This document shows, piece by piece, positions 1 to 5,837 of a stretch of 8,641 nucleotides of DNA (positions within the stretch are counted from its first letter, which is position 1; every line of letters starts with the position of its first letter). Origin of the DNA: Thermoplasmata archaeon (lineage in GTDB: Archaea; Thermoplasmatota; Thermoplasmata; UBA10834). The translations under genes were made by a program, and so were the position numbers. The notes below the pieces were generated by a model. That model was not told the DNA's origin and made no database searches. It saw only the letters and a list, made by a program, of their open reading frames with translations. The stretch spans positions 1,564-10,204 of the forward strand of contig DUKU01000149.1 in assembly GCA_013329135.1 (NCBI GenBank). The letters are read 5' to 3'.

Positions 1-167
1 CTGTCGATGTACGCGAGCGCCTTGCCGTCCCTGAAGAACACGGCAGTCTCGTCCTCGCGCACGACGATGTTATCGTTGAACCGTATGTTCCTGGGTATGC
101 GGAACATGATGTTGCCACGCTTGTCCACATCCTCCCATTTGAATGTCGCCGCACCTATCAAACTCAT
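1..167 (-). CDS. SPFH-domain protein, virion-core/YdjI-like (N-terminal fragment)
   Basis: Only the first 55 codons lie in the window; the gene runs off the left edge. The protein begins MSLIGAATFKWEDV and continues through FRIPRNIRFNDNIVVRED and AVFFRDGKALAYID. This start is typical of the bacterial and archaeal SPFH proteins often labelled virion core protein-like (YdjI type), which have an N-terminal SPFH fold and usually a C-terminal zinc ribbon; the latter would lie outside the window. Family members are thought to form oligomers at the cytoplasmic membrane face. The ATG is preceded at 7 bases by a strong GGAGGTG site (175-181), which itself overlaps the end of the upstream gene, so the two are probably co-transcribed and translationally linked. 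The family call rests on motif recall from a short fragment, so the exact subfamily is uncertain. Confidence 0.75.
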   Translation of the reverse strand, partial: MSLIGAATFKWEDVDKRGNIMFRIPRNIRFNDNIVVREDETAVFFRDGKALAYID

Positions 168-171
168 GTCA

Positions 172-705
172 TCACACCTCCGTACCCTGTATCACGAGCA
201 TGCGTCTGTTGAACTTGTCCTCGAAGTCCGTGATCCTCGCCTTGATATTCATGATGTCCTTGTAGCTGGCCGTCTCATCAGCCGCCATCAGTTCGTTCTT
301 GAGGGATTCGATGCTCACGTGTATGGCCACTATGTGGTCCAGCATGCTCGCGTCGAACTCGTAGAGCTTGTCGAGCTCCTCCTCCTTGATCTGTATGTCC
401 GCTGCGAAGCCGGAGTAACCCATCTCCGCGTGCGTGACGGCGCCCTCGACCTTCTTGAACTGGTTGATGAGGCCGCCTATGAGGTCCAGCTCCTTGGAGC
501 CGTAGCTCTGGACGAGCAGGCCTCTGCATTCCTCGAGGCCGCGCCTCTCAAGGCTGAGCTTCTGGGCCAGCTGGGAGCGCAGCATCCTGTCCGCGTCCCT
601 CAGGTCCTCTCTCAGCCTGTAGCCTCTGAATCCAGGTATGAATGTCTGGATCTTCTTCAGTATGCCCCTGTCTTCCTCTACTCTGCCTCTGATATCTGTT
701 GGCAT
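172..705 (-). CDS. Conserved helical protein, operon partner of the SPFH protein
   Basis: A 177-residue soluble protein with no signal peptide or membrane segment. It is rich in charged residues and predicted largely helical, with coiled-coil-like stretches at about 30-66 and 104-170. A distinctive segment IPGFRGYRLRED (residues 23-34) precedes the first long helix; I recall similar IPGYRGY segments in unnamed proteins encoded beside SPFH genes, but cannot name a family. The reading frame is open much further upstream, but that part is only the antisense of the next gene. The ATG at 705 is chosen because GGAGG (716-720) lies 10 bases before it and a TATA-like TTTATTA (751-757) lies further up. 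Only 4 bases separate its stop from the SPFH start. A role in membrane-associated assembly with the SPFH protein is inferred from context alone. Confidence 0.8.
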   Translation of the reverse strand: MPTDIRGRVEEDRGILKKIQTFIPGFRGYRLREDLRDADRMLRSQLAQKLSLERRGLEECRGLLVQSYGSKELDLIGGLINQFKKVEGAVTHAEMGYSGFAADIQIKEEELDKLYEFDASMLDHIVAIHVSIESLKNELMAADETASYKDIMNIKARITDFEDKFNRRMLVIQGTEV

Positions 706-750
706 ATTGGGGGAGCCTCCGATAACATCGGCAATATCGACCCGATTGCC

Positions 751-757
751 TAATAAA
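751..757 (-). promoter_or_regulatory. TATA-like box of the SPFH operon
   Basis: On the minus strand this reads TTTATTA within an otherwise GC-rich gap. A start site about 25 bases downstream would fall near 728-730, giving a short leader of roughly 25 bases that contains the GGAGG site at 716-720. The call is from sequence likeness and spacing only. Confidence 0.45.
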
Positions 758-790
758 CATGTCGATGGAGGGCCAGGGTGCTGGATTGGA

Positions 791-796
791 TTTAAG
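791..796 (+). promoter_or_regulatory. TATA-like box for the LOG-family gene
   Basis: TTTAAG lies about 30 bases before the ATG at 824. A start site at the usual archaeal spacing would fall at or just before that ATG, so the transcript would be leaderless or nearly so. This fits the absence of a well-placed Shine-Dalgarno site: the GGAGG at 803-807 is 16 bases away, too far. The divergent SPFH operon starts within the same gap. Confidence 0.4.
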
Positions 797-823
797 TCGG
801 ATGGAGGCGATGACCCACTAGAG

Positions 824-1309
824 ATGACATTCAACATCATAGGCGTCATAGGAGCTAGCAGACCCGACAGGAAGACGTACCAGCTCGCCGAGGAAGTCGG
901 GAAGGAGATCGCCAAGCGTGGGGCTGCCGTAGTGTGCGGCGGGCTCGGAGGGGTCATGGAGGCCGTGTGCAAGGGCGCCAGGAGCGAGGGCGGCCTCACC
1001 ATAGGCATCATACCATCTGACTTCAGGGACGACGCGAACAAGTACGTCCAGATACCCATCGTGACGGGGATGGGGATAGGAAGGAACGTCATGCTTGTCA
1101 AATCCGCGGATGCACTCATCGCTGTCGGAGGAGGCTTCGGGACGCTGTCGGAGATCGCACACGCCCTCAACCTCGGCAGGACGGTCGTCGGCCTTGACAC
1201 ATGGAAGCTCGAACGGGCGTATGAGAAGCCGATTCCGGGTCTGGTGGAGGCCGAGACGCCGAAGGAAGCCGTGGGGATGGCCATGGAGGCCATTCTTGCG
1301 AAAAACTAA
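824..1309 (+). CDS. LOG-family (TIGR00725-like) nucleotide-binding Rossmann protein
   Basis: A 161-residue protein of the usual length for the TIGR00725 branch of the LOG/lysine decarboxylase-like fold. Visible motifs are the N-terminal strand IIGVIGAS (5-12), the CGGLGGVMEAV turn (38-48), GRN (86-88) and the phosphate-binding GGGFGTLSEIAHAL (102-115). Classical LOG enzymes, which release cytokinin-type bases from nucleotide monophosphates, carry PGGxGTxxE; here the proline is replaced by glycine, as is usual in TIGR00725 proteins, whose substrate is not established. It is cytoplasmic, with no signal peptide. The ATG at 824 is chosen because homology begins there and in-frame sequence upstream is unlike the family. 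The DUF362 gene follows after 42 bases on the same strand, so they may share a transcript. Family is secure; the reaction is not. Confidence 0.9.
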   Translation: MTFNIIGVIGASRPDRKTYQLAEEVGKEIAKRGAAVVCGGLGGVMEAVCKGARSEGGLTIGIIPSDFRDDANKYVQIPIVTGMGIGRNVMLVKSADALIAVGGGFGTLSEIAHALNLGRTVVGLDTWKLERAYEKPIPGLVEAETPKEAVGMAMEAILAKN

Positions 1310-1351
1310 TGTAACGCCAGCAGGGTTGTTCATCCTGAGGTAGTGTTGTAG

Positions 1352-2239
1352 ATGGCGGATGGAAGGGTCGTTCTCGCGCTAGATCCCGACAGGGCGAGCG
1401 CGACGCGGAAGGTCGTGGAAGCCATGGGCATGCCCGACCTCAATGACAAGAACGTGCTCATCAAACCCAATTTCAATACCGCAGACCCTCCCCCAGGCTC
1501 GACGCACATGGACACCCTCAGGACCATGGTCGAGCTGGTGAAGGAGGAGACGCCCAGGAAGGTCGCCATAGGCGACAGGAGCGGTCCCGCGAAGACCGTG
1601 AAGGTCTTCCAGGAGAAGGGGGTGTTCGACCTGGGGGAGAAGATGGGGGTCGAGTGCATCGTCTTCGACCAGATGCCAAAGGACCGGTGGACGAGGATAG
1701 TCCCTCCAGGGAGCCACTGGAGGAACGGGTTCCTGTTCGCGAAGCCCGCTCTGGAAGCCGACGCCGTCATCGGCCTGTGCTGCCTGAAAACACACCAGTA
1801 CGGAGGGCATTTCACAATGTCCCTGAAGCTAACCACAGGCATGGTGCATGGGAGCAACATGACGGAGCTCCACACATCGATCATCAACCAGAGGAACATG
1901 ATCGCGGAGATGAACACCGCCTACACACCCACACTCCTAGTCATGGACGGCGTCGAGGCATTCTACGAGGGGGGGCCGATGACGGGCAAGAGATGGAAAG
2001 CTGACATGACCTTCGCCGCGAAGGACAGGGTCGCCCTTGACGCCGTCGGCGTGGCGGCGCTCAAGATGCACGGGACAACGAAGAAGATAGAGAACCGAGG
2101 AGTCTTCGAACAGGACCAGATCAAGAGGGCCATCGAACTCGGCCTCGGCGTGTCCGGCCCTGACGAGATTGACATCATACCCCTGGACGACAAGGCGGCA
2201 GGTGTGGCTGACCGGCTGCGTGAAATCCTCGACGGATGA
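1352..2239 (+). CDS. DUF362 domain-containing protein without ferredoxin domain
   Basis: A 295-residue protein matching the DUF362 family along most of its length. Landmarks are KPNFN (38-42), the central segment from LCCLKTH through the SLKLTTGMVHG stretch (142-167), TLLVMDG (194-200) followed by YEGGPM (205-210), and a conserved AKDRVALDAVG (223-233). Many DUF362 proteins add a CxxCxxCxxxCP ferredoxin module; none is present here, and the only cysteines near the core are C143-C144, so a redox role cannot be assumed. There is no signal peptide or membrane segment. The ATG is preceded by GAGGT (1337-1341) at 10 bases. It follows the LOG-family gene by 42 bases and converges on the SemiSWEET gene 27 bases downstream. 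The biochemical role of the family is poorly known. Confidence 0.88.
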   Translation: MADGRVVLALDPDRASATRKVVEAMGMPDLNDKNVLIKPNFNTADPPPGSTHMDTLRTMVELVKEETPRKVAIGDRSGPAKTVKVFQEKGVFDLGEKMGVECIVFDQMPKDRWTRIVPPGSHWRNGFLFAKPALEADAVIGLCCLKTHQYGGHFTMSLKLTTGMVHGSNMTELHTSIINQRNMIAEMNTAYTPTLLVMDGVEAFYEGGPMTGKRWKADMTFAAKDRVALDAVGVAALKMHGTTKKIENRGVFEQDQIKRAIELGLGVSGPDEIDIIPLDDKAAGVADRLREILDG

Positions 2240-2266
2240 GCCAGCGTGGCCCATTGGCTATGATGC

Positions 2267-2542
2267 TCAATCGGCTGGATCCTTGCAGCACCTATAACAG
2301 TACTTCTGGGCAACGATTGTGAAAGCGAACGTGCTGCCAGCAATGTTCGCCAGTATGATGGGGACATCCTCCTTGTGGATGCCGTAGGCAAGCCAGAGCA
2401 ACATGCCCACCCCCAGTATCCCGGGCATCAGCACGGATACATCATCCATCCTCTTCGTGCGGAACCCCTTGACGATCTGGGGGAGGTAACCGGATGAGGT
2501 CAAGGCACCAGCGACGACTCCGAGAAGAGTCCACATATCCAT
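2267..2542 (-). CDS. SemiSWEET-type sugar transporter (MtN3/PQ-loop, 3 TM)
   Basis: A 91-residue membrane protein with three predicted helices: about 4-24, 36-55 and 59-79. Helix 1 carries the PQ pair (P21-Q22) in GYLPQIVKGFRTKRMDDVS, the hallmark of SemiSWEETs, which act as homodimers moving sugars down their gradient. W50 and N66 match the Trp and Asn that line the sugar pocket in the Leptospira biflexa protein (W48, N64, as I recall the numbering). If translation starts at the second ATG (2536), the numbering would agree exactly, and AAGGG would sit at a better 8 bases rather than 2; either start is possible. The C-terminus ends in CYRCC, an unusual cysteine cluster. It is transcribed away from the ABC operon and converges on DUF362. 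Substrate cannot be told from sequence. Confidence 0.88.
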   Translation of the reverse strand: MDMWTLLGVVAGALTSSGYLPQIVKGFRTKRMDDVSVLMPGILGVGMLLWLAYGIHKEDVPIILANIAGSTFAFTIVAQKYCYRCCKDPAD

Positions 2543-2608
2543 GACCCTTGAACAGCATCGACCTAGTTCTTCCTTTTGGAGGACGGCACGAGCACTTGAT
2601 TCGATACA

Positions 2609-2620
2609 AATTATATAATT
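2609..2620. promoter_or_regulatory. Palindromic AT-rich TATA element, likely bidirectional promoter
   Basis: AATTATATAATT is a perfect 12-base palindrome in an AT-rich island (about 2605-2637) between two divergent genes. Being identical on both strands, it could place TBP for either direction. Toward the plus strand, a start site 22-27 bases from its centre falls at about 2636-2642. Toward the minus strand it would fall near 2590, leaving a leader of about 50 bases for the SemiSWEET gene. Confidence 0.55.
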
Positions 2621-2635
2621 ACAATCAACATAATT

Positions 2636-2761
2636 ATGAGCACCGACGAGAGCAGTCCCGTGGCTCGGTCGCAGACTCCCTCCAACAACGCTAAGTACGA
2701 GTACTCTTTCTTCGAGAGTGAGTGTGTCGGGCCACGCGACGTACGCAGGTGTGCAACATGA
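2636..2761 (+). CDS. Possible small protein of 41 residues, first ORF of the ABC operon
   Basis: An ATG directly after the AT-rich promoter island opens a 41-codon frame, beginning MSTDESSPVARSQ and ending with a cysteine- and arginine-containing tail. Its stop shares ATGA with the ATPase start, the same overlap seen between the ATPase and permease genes. About three quarters of third positions are G or C, in keeping with the neighbours. There is no Shine-Dalgarno site; translation would need a leaderless message starting at or just before 2636, yet the palindromic TATA centre is only about 22 bases away, so the transcript might begin a few bases inside the frame. The protein has no recognisable domain or membrane segment. 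It could be a real small protein, a leader peptide coupling translation into the ATPase, or chance. Confidence 0.35.
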   Translation: MSTDESSPVARSQTPSNNAKYEYSFFESECVGPRDVRRCAT

Positions 2762-3477
2762 ACGCCATCGAAGTCAGGGAGTTGGTTAAGGACTACGGTT
2801 CGTTCAGAGCGGTCAAAGGCATCTCGTTCGATGTCCGCGAAGGAGAGGTCTTCGGCCTCATAGGCCCGAATGGCGCTGGCAAGACCACCACTCTGAGAAT
2901 CATCGCGACACTCCTCCGCATATCCTCCGGGTCGGTCCAGGTGTTCGGCAATGACCTCAGAAGGGAGCCGCACGAGGTGAGGAAGATACTAAGCTACCTC
3001 CCCGAGGACGCCGGTGCCTACAAGAACCTGACAGGGAGGGAGTATCTCCAGTTCATAGCTGATTTCTTCGCAAGCGGACGAGCAGCGGACGAGATTGTCA
3101 AGAAGGGCATCGAGATAGCGTCCCTCTCGGACCGGATCGACGACAAGGTGGACACTTACAGCAAGGGCATGACCAGACGGCTCTTGGTGAGCAGGGCGCT
3201 CATGACCGAGCCAAAGCTGACCATACTTGACGAACTCACGTCGGGCCTCGATGTGATCAACGCCCAGGAGATCAGGAAGACCGTCAAGAGCATCTCAGAG
3301 AAGGGGACCACAGTCCTCCTGTCCTCACACAACATGCTCGAGGTCGAGCTCATGTGCGACCGCATCGCCCTAATAAACGACGGGCGGATAGTCGAGCTGG
3401 GGACACCCACCGAACTGAAGGGGAAGCACAACGCCTCCAATATCGAGGAGGTCTTCACGAAGGTGGTGATGGCATGA
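2758..3477 (+). CDS. ABC exporter ATP-binding subunit (NatA/drug-efflux type)
   Basis: A 239-residue nucleotide-binding subunit. Walker A is GPNGAGKT (36-43), the Q-loop region SYLPED (79-84) has E83 where glutamine is typical, the signature is YSKGM (134-138) in place of LSGGM/Q, Walker B is LTILDE (154-159) followed by LTSGLD (160-165) in place of PTSGLD, and the switch histidine is H191 in SSHNM. Catalytic E159 and Lys42 are intact, so ATPase activity is expected. The ATG at 2758 is chosen over the longer frame from 2722 because AGGTG (2747-2751) sits 6 bases before it and homology begins there. It overlaps the permease start by ATGA, so the subunits are made together. NatA-like subunits usually drive export; cargo is unknown. 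Confidence 0.93.
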   Translation: MNAIEVRELVKDYGSFRAVKGISFDVREGEVFGLIGPNGAGKTTTLRIIATLLRISSGSVQVFGNDLRREPHEVRKILSYLPEDAGAYKNLTGREYLQFIADFFASGRAADEIVKKGIEIASLSDRIDDKVDTYSKGMTRRLLVSRALMTEPKLTILDELTSGLDVINAQEIRKTVKSISEKGTTVLLSSHNMLEVELMCDRIALINDGRIVELGTPTELKGKHNASNIEEVFTKVVMA

Positions 3478-4745
3478 GCAGCCTCACCAACATCGTCAAG
3501 AAGGAGTTCAAAGAGATGCTCACCAAGAGCACCATCATCCCGGTCATCTTGATGGCCGTGATGTTCGGATACCTGGGCTCCATGATGGGCGACGTGGAGG
3601 AGGAGGTCTCAACGCCTCCAGTGATCGGGCTAGTGGACCTCGATGACGGCGTGATATCGGACATCGCGTTCGAGGTGCTCAACGCCAGCTCCGACATGGC
3701 CTACAACGGAACCGATGTCGACGCCGGCCTGGAAGAGGTCAAGAAGGCGGGAGGGGTCGCGCTAATCGTCCTGCCCGCGAACTTATCATCGGACATACTC
3801 AACGGCTCAAGGGGATACATCGATGTCTATTGGATGATGGAGGGTGCGGGCATGTTGGATGCCATATCATCCGCTTCCGTGGACTCCCTTCTCGGATCGA
3901 TGTCGTACGGCATATCCGCATACCTTGTGAACGAATCGAGCGAGACCGACCCTGCGGTGGTCCTGTTCCCCGTCGAGCGCTCCGACACCACGATCTTTCA
4001 GGACGAAGTGATGGAGGATGTCTCCCCCGACTTCCTGATCACTATGCTCTCCGCCCAGTCGTTCACCGTCCCATTCATCATCATGATGATCATCATCATG
4101 GCAGGGGGGATGGTCATCTCCTCGATGGGGCTTGAGAAGGAGAACAAGACACTGGAGACCCTTCTCACGCTCCCGGTCAGCCGGGGTTCCATCGTCTCCG
4201 GCAAGCTGGTCGCGAGTGCGCTAGTCGGGCTCGTGATGGCAGGCATATACATGGTCGGGTTCAACTACTACATGACCTCGATCGAGACCTCAGCGGAGAT
4301 AGACCTCGCCAAGTACGGGCTCGACCTCGGTCCGGTAGACTTCATCCTAGTAGGCGTTTCGGTGTTCGTCAGCCTCCTGGCCGCACTCTCCATGTGCATG
4401 GTCCTGGGGACCTACGCGAAGAACTACAAGTCCGCCCAGACCCTGACGATGCCCATCACGCTGCTTGCCATCATCCCGATGTTCATCACGATGTTCAAGG
4501 ACTTCGGAACCCTCCCGCTGGCGCTCCAGGCTGTGCTGTTCGTGATACCGTTCTCTCACCCGATGATGGCCATGAGGGAGCTCATGTTCGGCAACTACGC
4601 CCTCGTCCTGGGGGGCATAGTGTACGTGACGGCATTCGCCATCGTCATGATCGCCATCACCGTGTGGATATTCAAGACAGACCGACTGCTCACGGGCAGC
4701 ATGAAGGGGAAGGGGCTCGCAGGACTGCTGATGAAGAAGAGATAG
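3474..4745 (+). CDS. ABC-2 type permease (NatB-like, ABC2_membrane_3)
   Basis: A 423-residue membrane subunit with the classic exporter layout: one N-terminal helix (about 19-37), a large extracytoplasmic domain (about 40-195) and a C-terminal bundle of helices at about 197-216, 243-265, 289-312, 325-362 (two) and 377-400. The cytoplasmic coupling region GLEKENKTLETLLTLPVSR (219-237) is characteristic of ABC-2 permeases that pair with NatA-type ATPases. The C-terminus is basic and cytoplasmic. The ATG at 3474 is shared with the ATPase stop in ATGA; GGTGGTG (3462-3468) lies 5 bases before it. The longer frame beginning at 3354 is an overlap artefact with the ATPase gene. Substrates of such pairs include sodium, drugs and lipids; nothing here chooses among them. 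Confidence 0.93.
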   Translation: MSSLTNIVKKEFKEMLTKSTIIPVILMAVMFGYLGSMMGDVEEEVSTPPVIGLVDLDDGVISDIAFEVLNASSDMAYNGTDVDAGLEEVKKAGGVALIVLPANLSSDILNGSRGYIDVYWMMEGAGMLDAISSASVDSLLGSMSYGISAYLVNESSETDPAVVLFPVERSDTTIFQDEVMEDVSPDFLITMLSAQSFTVPFIIMMIIIMAGGMVISSMGLEKENKTLETLLTLPVSRGSIVSGKLVASALVGLVMAGIYMVGFNYYMTSIETSAEIDLAKYGLDLGPVDFILVGVSVFVSLLAALSMCMVLGTYAKNYKSAQTLTMPITLLAIIPMFITMFKDFGTLPLALQAVLFVIPFSHPMMAMRELMFGNYALVLGGIVYVTAFAIVMIAITVWIFKTDRLLTGSMKGKGLAGLLMKKR

Positions 4746-4803
4746 TCGACAGGCGTTGGAAAGACCCGTTCGGTTGAGCTGGAGCGCAATCCATCGACAG
4801 GTG

Positions 4804-5088
4804 TCACTCGTGACCCTTATCGAACCTGTACCCGCACGGATGGTGGATCTGTTCCGCGGCCGACCTCGGGTACTTCCTGCACTGGGGAGGCCTGAAGACA
4901 TATGCGCCGCACCGGGACAGTCCCGAATCGTCGCGCTTCAGGAACGGGCATTTGACGAGGAACTCGCAGCAGGCTCCGCACCGGTCGCACTCCCCTATCC
5001 TCGTCTTGTCGACTAGGAGGACCAGGCTGGTGAAGAACCTCGTGACCTTGCCGTCGAACGGCCCGCTCTTCGTTCGTCGCGTCTCCAT
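4804..5088 (-). CDS. YkgJ-like CxxCxxCC metal-binding protein
   Basis: A 94-residue protein of the zinc/iron-chelating CxxCxxCC family (YkgJ-like, PF03692). The core CDRCGACC (34-41) is followed by C47 in KCPFL, C60 in SRCGAY, C70 in PPQCRKYP and C85 in HPCGYRF, giving eight cysteines, all at family positions as I recall them. Members are cytoplasmic and presumed to bind a metal or iron-sulfur cluster; no reaction is firmly known. The N-terminal 33 residues are a short helical lead without a signal peptide. The ATG has no Shine-Dalgarno site, and a weak TATA-like TTTTGACA lies about 28 bases upstream on the minus strand, so a leaderless message is plausible. It diverges from the acetyltransferase gene at 5202 and converges on the permease gene 58 bases away. 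Confidence 0.85.
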   Translation of the reverse strand: METRRTKSGPFDGKVTRFFTSLVLLVDKTRIGECDRCGACCEFLVKCPFLKRDDSGLSRCGAYVFRPPQCRKYPRSAAEQIHHPCGYRFDKGHE

Positions 5089-5201
5089 CGGAACGGGTCA
5101 TGCACGTACGTGTCAAAACCCTTTTGGTGTCGGCATCATGGTACGCAAGGCCACCGCACCGACAGCTCTTTAGTGAAGACCGGTCATCGGCGGCATTGGC
5201 C

Positions 5202-5648
5202 ATGAGCGACAATGAGCTGCCGATGACGAGGAGGACACATGACCTGGACGCGGTCAGGACGCTGTGTGTCCAAGCCGGACTGGACATGCAAGATGGGCCG
5301 CTCGAGGGAGTCGTCGTAGCTTACGGGACCTACATAGGGGACAGGCTCATCGGCTGCGCCACCCTGCAGTTTGCGGACGGCAGCCATTTCCTGGAGTACG
5401 TGGCCGTCGATGCCAGCTTCAGGAACAGGGGAATAGGGGCAGTGTTGGTCGCGAAGATTGAGGAGGAGGCGAGGTCCAGAGGGATGAGCGAGCTCTGGGC
5501 CAAGGCGAGGTCCCCAGGGTTCTACGAGAGGATTGGATTCAGAATCACAAGTGATGACGAGCCCCGCCCGAAGTCGCTCGACACTTGCAGGGACTGCCCG
5601 CAATTCCGCAAGAGTTGTTTCCCGGAAATCGTCGTCAAGCGATTGTGA
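5202..5648 (+). CDS. GNAT N-acetyltransferase with C-terminal cysteine motif
   Basis: A 148-residue single-domain GNAT. The fold is complete: the start MTRRTHDLDAVRTLC (8-22), beta strands GDRLIGCATLQF (46-57) and FLEYVAVD (63-70), the acetyl-CoA loop RNRGIGA (74-80), and GFYERIGF (106-113). It ends in CRDCPQFRKSCF (129-140), a CxxC-x6-C tail that I recall in some archaeal GNATs; it might bind a metal, but that is inference. The acceptor substrate is unknown. The frame is open back to 5100, but the family match begins near 5202-5223; ATG 5202 is preferred, with ATG 5223 an alternative. No clear Shine-Dalgarno site is seen, and a weak TTTAG at 5169-5173 may be part of the promoter. It diverges from the YkgJ-like gene. 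Confidence 0.87.
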   Translation: MSDNELPMTRRTHDLDAVRTLCVQAGLDMQDGPLEGVVVAYGTYIGDRLIGCATLQFADGSHFLEYVAVDASFRNRGIGAVLVAKIEEEARSRGMSELWAKARSPGFYERIGFRITSDDEPRPKSLDTCRDCPQFRKSCFPEIVVKRL

Positions 5649-5764
5649 GTGGGTCGCAGACCTTCGCTTGTGACCGTGCCACCACACGGGGCCTAACCTC
5701 TCCCTTCAGAAGTACGCGCACCATGAACAGAAATGGTCATTCGTGTGTACTGACTCCTCAGCAG

Positions 5765-5773
5765 AATTAACTA
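5765..5773 (+). promoter_or_regulatory. Possible TATA box for the C11 peptidase gene
   Basis: AATTAACTA is the most AT-rich stretch in the 189-base gap before the peptidase. At usual spacing the transcript would start near 5795, leaving a leader of about 40 bases that includes the GGGGGAG ribosome-binding site. No gene is visible in this gap on either strand. Confidence 0.35.
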
Positions 5774-5837
5774 CCTCCGCATCGTTCCCGGTTCAGCGCG
5801 AACGGGCGTATGCCGGCGCGAGCAGGGGGAGAGGGTC

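Noticed and set aside
706..1293. Minus-strand frame running upstream of the helical protein across the LOG-family gene (gives a 373-residue protein).
   Set aside because: The part above 705 is antisense to a clear gene, and a start with GGAGG at 705 explains the real protein.
2239..2259. AGCCA/TGGCT inverted repeat between DUF362 and SemiSWEET, considered as a shared terminator.
   Set aside because: Only a 5-base stem, overlapping the DUF362 stop codon, and no T run on either side.
4746..4803. Gap between the permease and the YkgJ-like gene, with TCGACAGG appearing at both ends.
   Set aside because: An 8-base repeat is expected by chance; no hairpin, T run or gene is visible.
5787..5806. 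Imperfect hairpin (CCCG/CGGG plus TTC/GAA with a bulge) before the peptidase gene, considered as a regulatory leader.
   Set aside because: Short, bulged and probably straddling the transcript start; no riboswitch-like pattern.
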